From the NCBI GenBank assembly GCA_021781075.1, contig JAJXXN010000046.1:1-7354 (forward strand): 7,354 nucleotides of DNA, read 5' to 3'. The stretch comes from Acidobacteriota bacterium. GTDB lineage: Bacteria > Acidobacteriota > Terriglobia > Terriglobales > Acidobacteriaceae. The position numbers were made by a program, and so were the translations under genes. This document shows, piece by piece, positions 1 through 6,884 of the stretch (its first letter is position 1; each line of letters starts with the position of its first letter). Below the pieces are notes generated by a model. The model saw only the letters and a program-made list of their open reading frames with translations. It was not told the origin of the DNA and made no database searches.

Positions 1-560
1 CCCGGGTAAGGCACACGGATCTTCAGCAGGAAGCGGTCCAACTGCGCCTCGGGCAGAGGGTAGGTTCCCTCGAAGTCAATTGGGTTCTCGGTTGCGAACA
101 CGGTGAACCATTTTGGCAGCGCGCGTAGCTGGCCATCGCTCGTCACCTGCCGCTCTTCCATGCACTCCAGCAGCGCAGCCTGGGTGCGCGGGGGCATGCG
201 GTTGATTTCATCAACCAAAAGCAAGTCGGTGAAGACCGGCCCGGCGTGGAAGGTGAAGCTCTCACCGCCCGCGCGCAGCACCGTGGTGCCCAGAATGTCA
301 GCAGGCATGAGGTCCGGCGTGGCCTGCACACGCTGGAAGCCAAGCCCCATGAGCCGCCCCAGCGCTTTGACGGTCAGCGTTTTGGCCGTGCCTGGCACGC
401 CCTCCAGCAACGCGTGGCCTTGGCACAACACGGCAATCAGCACCTCGTCAATCACCGCCTCCTGCCCGGCGATCACGCGGCCCAGCTCGGCGCGCGCATG
501 GCCAATCAACTGGTGCGTGGACCGCAGTGCGCTTTCATTCATCCCGTCATCTTCGCCCAT
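1..560 (-). CDS. MoxR-family AAA+ ATPase, C-terminus cut by window edge
   Basis: The first 186 residues of a MoxR-type AAA+ ATPase (AAA_3 class) are present and the frame runs off the left edge. Visible motifs are a Walker A GVPGTAKT at residues 54-61, a Walker B LLLVDE at 113-118 followed by INRMPPRTQAALLECMEE, a sensor-1 region ATENP at 156-160, and the family signature EGTYPLPEAQLDRFL at 164-178. A typical family member is about 310-340 residues, so a little over half is present. MoxR ATPases are cytosolic, chaperone-like and usually act with DUF58 or VWA proteins. ATG at 560 is chosen because an in-frame stop lies three codons upstream and GAGG sits 4 nt before it; ATG at 542 is a possible alternative. 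The gene starts 32 nt after the DUF4350 stop and is the sixth gene of the operon. Confidence 0.95.
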   Translation of the reverse strand, partial: MGEDDGMNESALRSTHQLIGHARAELGRVIAGQEAVIDEVLIAVLCQGHALLEGVPGTAKTLTVKALGRLMGLGFQRVQATPDLMPADILGTTVLRAGGESFTFHAGPVFTDLLLVDEINRMPPRTQAALLECMEERQVTSDGQLRALPKWFTVFATENPIDFEGTYPLPEAQLDRFLLKIRVPYP

Positions 561-592
561 GGTTCCTCATCCCCCATTGCTTCAATTTGATT

Positions 593-1789
593 TCATTCCC
601 GCGGCTGTTTCCAACCCGCGCGAGCCATTTCTTGCAACTGTTGCCCATGCGCGTACAATTTTTGCGCCAGTGCAAGGGCCGCGCGTGGCCCTGCGTCACC
701 CGTTCGTGCCGCTTCCTCGACGCTTATCAAGTCCTCTTCGAGCTTCGCATCCGCCCGCGGAAAGCGCCGCCTAACCACGGCCGCGAGTTCGGCCGCATCA
801 AGCCTTGCAGGACGCATCCCGCAAAGCCTCATTGCGCGCTGCTGAAAGCGCCCCCAGGCAATCGCAAGCGCTGTCTCCGTTGCATTTGCCTTGTGGTAGA
901 GCGAGCCAAGCGCATCGATGTACTCGACCGGCGTCATGCGGGGACGCACGGGCAGTGGCCGCAGCGGGCCGCTGCGCCGGCTGAAGCTCAGAAGCACCAG
1001 CGCGGCGAAGGCAAGCAACCCATAACCCAGCATCGTCTGCGCCGGGCCGCTTGAAAAACTCCATGCCGAGCGCACATCCCCATGCAGCGATTCATCCCAA
1101 TACAGGTGATGCCCCCCCGCGGGCCCGACTGAATTCAGCAGCAGATCCAGGTTGTCGGCGCGCGCAATGCTTCCATTCTCAAGCGGCGATGCACCGGCCC
1201 ACCAAACGGCGTGGCCCTTGCCGGAATCGTACTCCACCACCGCCGGCTGCCCCGCGCAGTTGAACTCCACCCGCTGCGCGGGGTTGAGCAGCTTCCACGA
1301 GGCGGTGGGCATCATCCAAACCTCGCCCGTTGACGCGAGCGCATCGAAGCCCTCGGGCTTCAGCCGGCAGGCCGCGAAGTTGAACCCTGCCGCCGACTTG
1401 CTTTCTCCATCAGGCAGCAGCATGCCCCCCAATATCCCCGTGGCCAGTACGCGCCCGCCATTGTCCAGAATCTTCCGCACCGCGAGCCTGTCCTCGGCGC
1501 CGTACTGGTAAGGCTCGACGAGGATCAGCACCATCCCAGGGCCAGCCTGCGTGGCCAACTCCGCAAGCGGCTGCTCCCAGTGCTCAATCGTGTACCCCGA
1601 GCGGGCCAGCGTCTCATACGCCGCGCTGGCTCCATGGCGACCATGCATAAAACTTGAGGGCGTGGGATTATCCTTCTCCGACTTGCCGCTGGTGATAATT
1701 CCGGCCCAGATCGCGAGCAACAGCGCCAGCGCCACCACGCCCAACAGCAGCACGCGGTCCTTTCGGTCCAGCGAAGCGGGAAATTTCAT
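593..1789 (-). CDS. DUF4350 domain-containing membrane protein
   Basis: A 398-residue protein with a short basic N-terminus, a transmembrane segment at about residues 13-32, an extracytoplasmic DUF4350 region at about 45-222, a second membrane segment at about 251-269, and a cytoplasmic tail of about 130 residues opened by Arg-Arg at 271-272. DUF4350 hallmarks are the stretch S46-FMHGRHGASAAYETLARSG and the LILVEPYQYG strand with the following NGGRVLATG turn. The region resembles a Rossmann-like GATase fold but I see no catalytic triad. YWDESLHG (230-237) and VEYIDALGSLYHKANA (288-303) look like conserved family segments. ATG at 1789 has GGGAGG 6 nt upstream and overlaps the DUF4129 stop as ATGA, so translational coupling is likely. 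In known clusters this family sits between DUF4129 and MoxR genes, as here. Its biochemical role is unknown. Confidence 0.9.
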   Translation of the reverse strand: MKFPASLDRKDRVLLLGVVALALLLAIWAGIITSGKSEKDNPTPSSFMHGRHGASAAYETLARSGYTIEHWEQPLAELATQAGPGMVLILVEPYQYGAEDRLAVRKILDNGGRVLATGILGGMLLPDGESKSAAGFNFAACRLKPEGFDALASTGEVWMMPTASWKLLNPAQRVEFNCAGQPAVVEYDSGKGHAVWWAGASPLENGSIARADNLDLLLNSVGPAGGHHLYWDESLHGDVRSAWSFSSGPAQTMLGYGLLAFAALVLLSFSRRSGPLRPLPVRPRMTPVEYIDALGSLYHKANATETALAIAWGRFQQRAMRLCGMRPARLDAAELAAVVRRRFPRADAKLEEDLISVEEAARTGDAGPRAALALAQKLYAHGQQLQEMARAGWKQPRE

Positions 1790-2922
1790 CGCTTTCCTCC
1801 CGCATCCATCAACTCGCGCGCCAGGCCCATCGCGCTTCGGCAGGTTGCTTCATCGGCATCGCGGCCGCCATACCATGTGCGCTCAAAGCTGCGCGTCAGC
1901 TGCAGCAACCCCGCGCGCCGCGGGTCATCCGCCTTCAGCAAACGCGGATACTCGCGCGGTGTCCTGGCTTTGTCCGCCGGCCACAATCGCTTCTGCTCCA
2001 ACCGCGCAATCGAGGCCCAGTACGCAAAGTGCACAGCCTCGCGCCACTGCGACTCTTTAGCCGCGCTCTCCGCATCGCGCCACCACAGCTCCCAACCGCG
2101 CGCCGACGGCGCGCCATCCGGAACGCCCAAACCCTCAGGGAGCAGTTGCAAACGCAAGCGCCGTTCATTCTGGATCATCGACCAGATCAGCAGCGCACCA
2201 ACCACCACAAAAAATAAAACCATCAACACGCGGCCAAGCCACGGCATCCTCATGCCGACGCGGTTTAATCCGTCAAAAAAAATATTGATCCACCCGCCCA
2301 GTTTTTCGAGCACGCGATTCCGCCCCGGCTCCTCACCGAGGTCGCTGTAAATGCCCTGCGCCAGAACCTGCTTCAGCATCCCGTGCTCGCTCTGGTGGCC
2401 GGCTCGCCGGCTTGCGGTCCAGTGTTGCGCCTCGTCCAGGTCAACCTTCAACCGCGCCACCGCGGCCGTCAGGAGCACCGAGGGCGGCTTGTCGCCGGCA
2501 TTTTGAAGCTGCAACGCATCCAGCGGCGGGCGCGCCGGAACAGGCCGCTCCCCGTTCCCGGCCCCGGTTTGCGCGGGGTTGTTCTCCGGCGGTGCACCGC
2601 CTGTCTTCTCCGCATCCGCGCCCTGCTTCCCGTCCGGCTGCCGGGCTCTTTCGAGCAAATTCCTCAGCCACTGGTAACGGATCTCGCGCGTGCCCAGTCC
2701 CGGCAGAACCACGGAATCGTCCGCGCCCACACGGCCCGGGTCGCAGGCATCATCATTGCGTTTCGCCGCGCAGGCATCAACGACAGAAACCAGCGCCTGC
2801 AAGTGCTCCTCATACGGGGCAAGCGAGGACGCGGGCGGCGTTGGTCCGCTTGTCGTCCCGCCATTCACTTCGGCCGTAAACAGGGCCAGCGAGACTATCA
2901 GGATTGGGCAATGAAACCTCAT
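1786..2922 (-). CDS. DUF4129 domain-containing membrane protein
   Basis: A 378-residue protein. Residues 1-22 look like a signal peptide or N-terminal membrane anchor. A variable extracytoplasmic part follows to about 225; its 95-135 stretch is rich in Pro, Gly, Ala and Glu and probably disordered. One transmembrane segment lies at about 229-249. The cytoplasmic DUF4129 domain is at about 283-352, with WREAVHFAYWASIARLEQ, the RTPREYPR motif at 320-327 and FERTWYGGR at 346-354. DUF4129 is also found at the C-terminus of membrane-bound transglutaminase-like proteins in MoxR clusters; no transglutaminase domain is present here. C51 and C60 lie in the extracytoplasmic part and could form a disulfide. 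The start overlaps the preceding stop as ATGA; GGGAG lies about 13 nt upstream, too far for a strong Shine-Dalgarno, so coupling probably drives initiation. Its function is unknown. Confidence 0.88.
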   Translation of the reverse strand: MRFHCPILIVSLALFTAEVNGGTTSGPTPPASSLAPYEEHLQALVSVVDACAAKRNDDACDPGRVGADDSVVLPGLGTREIRYQWLRNLLERARQPDGKQGADAEKTGGAPPENNPAQTGAGNGERPVPARPPLDALQLQNAGDKPPSVLLTAAVARLKVDLDEAQHWTASRRAGHQSEHGMLKQVLAQGIYSDLGEEPGRNRVLEKLGGWINIFFDGLNRVGMRMPWLGRVLMVLFFVVVGALLIWSMIQNERRLRLQLLPEGLGVPDGAPSARGWELWWRDAESAAKESQWREAVHFAYWASIARLEQKRLWPADKARTPREYPRLLKADDPRRAGLLQLTRSFERTWYGGRDADEATCRSAMGLARELMDAGGKR

Positions 2923-3878
2923 GCGCTGGGGACAACTCCCGTGGGCATTGGCGGTTGCGCAAAGAAATCCACCTTGCGGCGCTGGTCGTCATAGAGGATG
3001 GCGAGCATCGCCTGCAATGCCGCCTGCATTGCGGCAGTCATCGCCATGATAAACACGAGATAGAGGGCGACGCCGAAAGCGATGAGCACGCCGAGAAGAG
3101 CCGGGTTGCGGTCGGCATGCCCGACAATGCCGACCACCACGCCAATCGCGACGATGAAATACAGCGCAAAGGCCAGGAGCATCTGTGCCGCATAGAGGAT
3201 TAAATACACCACGGCCAAGGCGCTAAAAACCCGCCAGAAAATGTTGCGCGTCAGCAGCCAACTGCGCGCCATCGCGCGCGCTGCGCCAATCTCTTCGTCA
3301 ACCGCCGCGAAAGCCGCAAAGCTGAAACGCACAGCCAGCCAGATGCCGTAGGCCATGATGCCGAGATACAGCAGAATTGCCAGCGGTACAAGCGCCATGT
3401 AGGCGGAGCTGCCAGCGCCGCCTTGTGTTGACCAGGCGATGGATGCCGCTGCTCCGCCCAGGACCAACGCCGCAGTAGCCAAAGCCGGCAAAGTGATGAT
3501 CAATGCCTGGCGTATGATCAACCACAGAAAGCGCCAGAAATGGGCTAAACCGTAGGCCCACGCCTCGCCTGCCCTGACCGGCTCATTGCGGCTCGCGCGC
3601 AGCGAGGCCAACGCGACGGCGGGCAGATACACGGCAGCGAGCACCAACAAGGCGGGGAGCAAAGCCAGCATCGGCAACATGGTCCCGGCCAACTGGATAA
3701 AATCCGGTTGCTTGACCCCGTCGCGTGCCAGCGTGATCACCCGCCCTATGAATGGCCCCACGCAGGCTGCCAGCAGTACCGCGACGCCCATGGCATAAAC
3801 CATGCTGACGCCCATCAGCAGACGCCACTTCAAGCGCGCCAGCTCAAAAAAACGGGATAAAATCTCTCCAAAACTCAT
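2919..3878 (-). CDS. Multi-pass membrane protein, divergent third paralog
   Basis: A 319-residue, very hydrophobic protein with about six membrane segments (roughly 18-43, 64-93, 116-147, 158-190, 215-250, 260-295). It is a diverged relative of the two upstream proteins. It begins MSFGEILSRF where they have LGEILDR or LGEVLDR. It has a charged loop at about 192-218 ending RNIFWRVF where they end GRIF. LYDDQRRK at 295-302 matches their DQRVRKEG motif, at nearly the same distance from the start. It lacks their longer C-terminal tail and stops 17 residues after the motif. ATG at 3878 has GGGAGG 6 nt upstream and overlaps the previous stop as ATGA. Genes of this kind are often labelled glycerophosphoryl diester phosphodiesterase membrane-domain-like, but no phosphodiesterase domain is present. 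A transport, scaffold or envelope role is possible; none can be assigned. Confidence 0.85.
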   Translation of the reverse strand: MSFGEILSRFFELARLKWRLLMGVSMVYAMGVAVLLAACVGPFIGRVITLARDGVKQPDFIQLAGTMLPMLALLPALLVLAAVYLPAVALASLRASRNEPVRAGEAWAYGLAHFWRFLWLIIRQALIITLPALATAALVLGGAAASIAWSTQGGAGSSAYMALVPLAILLYLGIMAYGIWLAVRFSFAAFAAVDEEIGAARAMARSWLLTRNIFWRVFSALAVVYLILYAAQMLLAFALYFIVAIGVVVGIVGHADRNPALLGVLIAFGVALYLVFIMAMTAAMQAALQAMLAILYDDQRRKVDFFAQPPMPTGVVPSA

Positions 3879-4927
3879 GCGCCGCCTCCCTCTTCGTTGC
3901 TGCGCCGTTCGGCCACGGCTTGCACCTGGTCAAACCACGTTGTGCTTTCCGCGGCGGCGGTCTTCGCCTCGCCCTGTGCAACCAGCCCAGCCTGCTCCAT
4001 CAGCCGTTCAATATCGTAACCCTCTTTGCGCACCCGCTGGTCAAAATAAAAAACTGTCAGCCCGATCGAGTAAACCGGCTTCACCAGCACCTGCGCCAAA
4101 AATGTGCCGCCGTAATAAAAAACCAGAAAAGCTGTCATCATCCCCTGTTGCTGCGCCGCGGAGCCGGACTTGTCCATCATCATGGCGACAATGATAAGCG
4201 GAATGAGCGCCAAGAAAATGATCACCATCGTCACAGCGGCGGTTAGCGCATACACCAGCAATCCGAACAGAAAGATCCGCCCCATTCCGCCCCGGGCCAG
4301 ATCATAACTGCGCTTCACCGCGCGCCACGGCCCAAGCCCCTCTTTCACTGCGGCCGCAAAGGCCAGAGATAGCCGGATCACGGCCAGCACAAGATAAACA
4401 AGCAAAACCAGGACAAGAAAGATGAGGGCCAAGGCGACAAGCGCGCTGGCAACACCTGCTCCCAACGCGGCCAGCATGGCGCTCACGACACCGAAGAGCA
4501 GCAATGCTCCAAAGACCAGGGCACCAGGCAAAATGAACTCAAAGAGCCAGGCAAGAAACTGCGTGCCAAGGAAGCGCCAGCCCCGCCTCCAGGCCCCGCC
4601 GAGCGCGGCGCGAATCGTCAGCCTTTCGCCCTCGTGCAGCCCCACCGCCGCAAGCGTCAGCGCGCCGTTGGCAAGTGCCGTTGCACCAAGCATGAGCGGT
4701 AAAAACAAAAGCAGCAAAAAGATCAAAATCAAAATGCCAGCCGCGCTTGCCGCCGTGCCCGCGTGGCTCAACATCATGCTTGTGGTCACAATGCCCACGC
4801 CCATCAGAACCAGCACCAGCGTCGGCAAAAACGCCGTGCCCGCAAAAAGCAAAAAATTCTTCCGGTAAATCTGGATCGTCCGGTCGAGGACCTCGCCGAG
4901 CGCGAACGGTTTCATCGCCCCGCTCAT
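3875..4927 (-). CDS. Multi-pass membrane protein, second paralog
   Basis: A 350-residue protein of the GPDPase membrane-domain-like type. It opens with LGEVLDRTIQIYRKNFLLFAG (about residues 10-30), has about six membrane segments (25-47, 63-95, 121-150, 155-190, 219-250, 263-292), a charged loop WRAVKRSYDLARGGMGRIF at 201-219, and FYFDQRVRKEGYDIERLMEQAG at about 293-314. A 36-residue polar tail, probably cytoplasmic, follows. The frame stays open upstream to an ATG at 5026, but those 33 residues are Cys/Arg-rich, overlap the upstream gene and do not match the paralogs. The start is therefore set at ATG 4927, where TGATG overlaps the previous stop by 1 nt and GGGGAAG lies 7 nt upstream. ATG at 4915 (MKPFALGE) is also plausible and aligns equally well. 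The substrate or partner is unknown. Confidence 0.87.
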   Translation of the reverse strand: MSGAMKPFALGEVLDRTIQIYRKNFLLFAGTAFLPTLVLVLMGVGIVTTSMMLSHAGTAASAAGILILIFLLLLFLPLMLGATALANGALTLAAVGLHEGERLTIRAALGGAWRRGWRFLGTQFLAWLFEFILPGALVFGALLLFGVVSAMLAALGAGVASALVALALIFLVLVLLVYLVLAVIRLSLAFAAAVKEGLGPWRAVKRSYDLARGGMGRIFLFGLLVYALTAAVTMVIIFLALIPLIIVAMMMDKSGSAAQQQGMMTAFLVFYYGGTFLAQVLVKPVYSIGLTVFYFDQRVRKEGYDIERLMEQAGLVAQGEAKTAAAESTTWFDQVQAVAERRSNEEGGGA

Positions 4928-5925
4928 CAGCCTGCTTCCCCGGGCTGTGCGGCGGTCGGTGGCTGTGTGGTGGCGCCAACAACAGCCCGCACAGGCTCGC
5001 CCAAGCCGGCTGACTGCATCATCCACTCGATGTCAAAGCCCTCTTTGCGCACGCGCTGGTCATAGTAGAAGAGCATGAAGCCGGTTGAATAGATCGGCGT
5101 CACAAACGTCGTGATCACAAAATTGATGCACTGCTGCAAGGCCTGGATGCCGATTCCGATTTGACCGTGATTGGCCATGGCCTGGCGAAATCCAAAAACA
5201 AAAAACGGTATCATCCCCATGAATGAGAGGCCCAACTGGATGACGGCGACCAACAGGCCAAGGACGAAGATCCTGCCACGCGCGCCCTTGGTCAACTCGA
5301 TGCTGCGGCGGAGCGCCTCCGTGGCCTTCAGGTCCTCCACGATGCAACTGGGGACCGAAAGGGCAAGGCGCAGGGCCTCCCAGACCATGTACACAAGGGC
5401 GCCGGTGATGAGGACAAAGGTCAGCAAGCCCAGCACGCCCATAAGCGCCAGGGAGCCCATGTCATTGGTTCCGTCCCCCGCGCGCACCCCGGGAATCAGA
5501 ACAACCATCACGATCGCCGGAATGACCGCGATGACGATTGGCCAATAAATGCGCAGCGCGTAAAGGAACATCAACCACAACAGCCGTCCAAGCCGCGGCC
5601 AGACACTGGCATAGGCCGAGCGGATGGTGGCGTTTTGATTCAGGTGAATCCAAGCCACCGCCCGGTTGATGGCGGCCACGGTAAAGCCCGCAATGAGAAA
5701 GACGGGAAGCAGGATGATCAGTGCGCCGAAGCTGACCAGCAATTTCCCTATGAGCCCCCAATGAATGGCATAACCATTCATGAAAAGTTGCAGGAGTGAG
5801 ATCAACATCACAATGCCGGCATAAATCGCCGATATGCCGGCAAGCAGCAGGAAGTTTTTCCGGTAAATGGTGGCCGTGCGGTCGAGTATCTCACCGAGGC
5901 TCATCGGGCGCAGCACTGTCTCCAT
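4927..5925 (-). CDS. Multi-pass membrane protein, first paralog, operon leader
   Basis: A 332-residue integral membrane protein. The N-terminal motif MSLGEILDRTATIYRKNFLL starts at residue 8. About six membrane segments follow (25-49, 61-87, 116-145, 159-188, 218-246, 262-284). A charged loop ATEALRRSIELTKGARGRIF lies at 201-220 and the signature FYYDQRVRKEGFDIEWMMQSAG starts at 286. A Pro/Ala/Gly-rich tail of about 25 residues ends the protein. The family is widespread in Acidobacteriota and related phyla and is usually annotated as a GPDPase membrane-domain or uncharacterised protein; no enzymatic domain is present. ATG at 5925 has AGGGG 5 nt upstream; ATG at 5904 (MSLGE) is an alternative matching the paralog starts. 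It is the first gene of the six-gene minus-strand operon and is followed with 1-nt overlap by its paralog. Confidence 0.88.
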   Translation of the reverse strand: METVLRPMSLGEILDRTATIYRKNFLLLAGISAIYAGIVMLISLLQLFMNGYAIHWGLIGKLLVSFGALIILLPVFLIAGFTVAAINRAVAWIHLNQNATIRSAYASVWPRLGRLLWLMFLYALRIYWPIVIAVIPAIVMVVLIPGVRAGDGTNDMGSLALMGVLGLLTFVLITGALVYMVWEALRLALSVPSCIVEDLKATEALRRSIELTKGARGRIFVLGLLVAVIQLGLSFMGMIPFFVFGFRQAMANHGQIGIGIQALQQCINFVITTFVTPIYSTGFMLFYYDQRVRKEGFDIEWMMQSAGLGEPVRAVVGATTQPPTAAQPGEAG

Positions 5926-6030
5926 AAATACCCCTTGTAAAAAGGTTGCCCACAGCTTCCCGAAATGTTAGCACAACGGGACATTTATAAATATTGGCGC
6001 GGCGTGACATTTGCCGGCCGCCGCAAACAC
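5926..6030 (-). promoter_or_regulatory. Upstream region of the membrane/MoxR operon, probable promoter and operator
   Basis: This is the only gap before the six-gene operon and follows the rplT terminator, so the operon promoter should lie here. It contains a perfect palindrome ATTTATAAAT at 5983-5992 that could supply a -10 element (TATAAA, read on minus). I find no good -35 at the right spacing. Three AAATGT cores occur: AAATGTCACG (6012-6003) and AAATGTCCCG (5986-5977) as direct repeats 26 bp apart on the minus strand, and the inverse ACATTTCGGG (5968-5959). No exact promoter can be fixed. Confidence 0.3.
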
Positions 6031-6060
6031 AGAAAAGCCCGGAGCCGGGGCGCCGGGCTT
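6031..6060 (-). terminator. Intrinsic terminator after rplT
   Basis: Read on the minus strand, an 8-bp perfect stem AAGCCCGG/CCGGGCTT (6060-6053 with 6042-6035) encloses a 10-nt GC-rich loop and is followed by TTTTCT. It lies 24 nt beyond the rplT stop codon, as expected for a Rho-independent terminator, and separates the ribosomal protein genes from the next operon on the same strand. Confidence 0.85.
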
Positions 6061-6083
6061 GATTCAGTTGGCTAATCCCTGAG

Positions 6084-6458
6084 CTACGCTGCCTTCTTCG
6101 CGTCGGCCAGCGCCTTCTTCGCCTGCTCGGCAAGCTTGGCAAATCCCGCCGGGTCTACAACGGCAATCTCAGCCAGAATCTTGCGGTCCAGCTCAATCGC
6201 GGCCTTCTTCAACCCGTTGATGAACTGCGAATAGCTGATGGAGTTCAACTGGCAGGCGGCGCCAATGCGCACGATCCAAAGGGAGCGGTACTGGCGCTTT
6301 TTCTGGCGGCGGCCCGAGTAGGCAAACTTCAAGCCGCGCTCAACAGCTTCCTGCGCCGCCTGGTAGAGTTTTGATTTTGTGAGGAAGTACCCGCTCGCCC
6401 TTTTCAGGATTTTTTTGCGGCGGTCGCTGCGTTTCGTACTCCGTTTGACACGGGGCAT
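6084..6458 (-). CDS. rplT: 50S ribosomal protein L20
   Basis: A 124-residue L20. It binds 23S rRNA early in 50S assembly and in many bacteria also represses its own operon. Recognisable features are the basic N-terminal extension beginning MPRVKRSTKRSDRRKKILKR, the conserved RQKKRQYRSLWIVRIGAAC segment at about 51-69, and the globular C-terminal half with SYSQFINGLKKAAIELDRK at about 76-94. Family members are usually about 115-120 residues; this one has a short Ala/Lys-rich extension at the C-terminus. ATG at 6458 has AAGGAG 7 nt upstream, a near-ideal Shine-Dalgarno. It lies 185 nt downstream of rpmI, much farther than usual, and is followed by an intrinsic terminator. No pheS follows, although that gene often does in other genomes. 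Confidence 0.98.
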   Translation of the reverse strand: MPRVKRSTKRSDRRKKILKRASGYFLTKSKLYQAAQEAVERGLKFAYSGRRQKKRQYRSLWIVRIGAACQLNSISYSQFINGLKKAAIELDRKILAEIAVVDPAGFAKLAEQAKKALADAKKAA

Positions 6459-6511
6459 CTTTGTTCTCCTTTGTGCGTTGTGGGTTCATCGCGGCTGGAG
6501 GCAGGTAAACC

Positions 6512-6566
6512 TCTTCACTCGCTCTTGCTCTCGCCTGTTCACTCGATGCAGCAAGCGGCTCTCGCC
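6512..6566 (-). repeat. Imperfect tandem duplication in the rpmI-rplT spacer
   Basis: Two adjacent related units lie head to tail at 6566-6536 (31 bp) and 6535-6512 (24 bp) on the minus strand. Both begin GGCGAGAGC and end CGAGTGAA followed by CA or GA. They differ by a 7-bp internal indel and nearby substitutions. The sequence is non-coding in the rpmI and rplT frames. It may be a slippage duplication that helps explain the long spacer. Confidence 0.55.
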
Positions 6567-6611
6567 GTACTGTCTCGGGGGCCTGCGCAACGCGTTCGCA
6601 ATGCGGCCCTG

Positions 6612-6640
6612 AACAGCCTCCGCCTTCAGCGGAAGCCGCT
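6612..6640 (-). other. Strong stem-loop just after the rpmI stop codon
   Basis: On the minus strand GCTTCCGC (6636-6629) pairs with GCGGAGGC (6623-6616) around a 5-nt TGAAG loop. There is one G-U pair, and four more pairs including wobbles can extend it outward. It starts 3 nt after the rpmI stop codon. No U tract follows, so it is not a standard intrinsic terminator. It could stabilise or mark processing of the rpmI mRNA, or modulate downstream rplT expression. Confidence 0.5.
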
Positions 6641-6643
6641 CGC

Positions 6644-6841
6644 TCAGGCGTAAGGAATCATGCGCGCCACTTTGTCGTGGTCGCCGTCGGAAACAATCAT
6701 GCTCTTGCCGAGCTTGCGTTTCACCTTGGGTGACTTCGACGAAAGGATGTGGCGCGTCTTCGTCTGGTGCCGCTTGATCTTGCCGGTGCCAGTCTTCTTG
6801 AAGCGCTTCGACGCGCCCGAATGGGTTTTCAACTTGGGCAT
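6644..6841 (-). CDS. rpmI: 50S ribosomal protein L35
   Basis: A 65-residue L35 of normal family length, a small basic component of the 50S subunit. The N-terminus MPKLKTHSGASKRFKKTGTG and the conserved KIKRHQTKTRHILSSKSPK region identify it without ambiguity. Lys and Arg dominate, as expected for an rRNA-binding protein. The start at 6841 is preceded by AAAGAG with 7-nt spacing, a modest Shine-Dalgarno that also forms the right arm of a small CUCU-ACAA-AGAG hairpin. It is the first gene of the rpmI-rplT unit. infC, which commonly precedes rpmI, is absent; a divergent plus-strand gene lies upstream instead. Confidence 0.98.
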   Translation of the reverse strand: MPKLKTHSGASKRFKKTGTGKIKRHQTKTRHILSSKSPKVKRKLGKSMIVSDGDHDKVARMIPYA

Positions 6842-6848
6842 TGTTTTT

Positions 6849-6884
6849 CTCTTTGTAGAGGGTCAGACAGGGTTTACCCCCGTC
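6849..6884 (-). promoter_or_regulatory. Small hairpins over the rpmI ribosome binding site
   Basis: Two adjacent structures can form in the RNA just before rpmI. GACGGG (6884-6879) pairs with CCC-U-GUC (6872-6866, one bulge). CUCU (6860-6857) pairs with AGAG (6852-6849), the latter being the Shine-Dalgarno. Both are short and only moderately stable. They could reduce initiation or form part of a protein-binding site. The GGGTCAGACAGGG and TACCCCCGTC sequence on the plus strand also resembles repetitive extragenic elements. Confidence 0.3.

Noticed and set aside
103..774. Long plus-strand ORF of 223 codons
   Set aside because: It lies antisense to the clear MoxR gene and the end of the DUF4350 gene. 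Its Ser/Arg/Pro-rich product has no family features and is typical of GC-rich antisense frames.
2383..2994. Plus-strand ORF of 203 codons
   Set aside because: It is antisense to the DUF4129 gene, is Arg-rich with no recognisable domain, and is explained by codon bias of the opposite strand.
4539..4982. Minus-strand His/Arg/Gly-rich ORF of 147 codons
   Set aside because: It is a frame-shifted shadow of the second membrane paralog and overlaps it almost completely.
4928..5026. N-terminal 33-residue extension of the second membrane paralog
   Set aside because: The extension overlaps the upstream gene, lacks the hydrophobic character of the family, and is not matched in the other two paralogs; the downstream ATG at 4927 with TGATG coupling fits better.
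5959..5992. Possible H-type pseudoknot from AAATGT-CCCG and ACATTT-CGGG
   Set aside because: The two stems would have no connecting loop nucleotides to cross the helices, which is sterically implausible; a DNA-binding repeat explains the pattern better.
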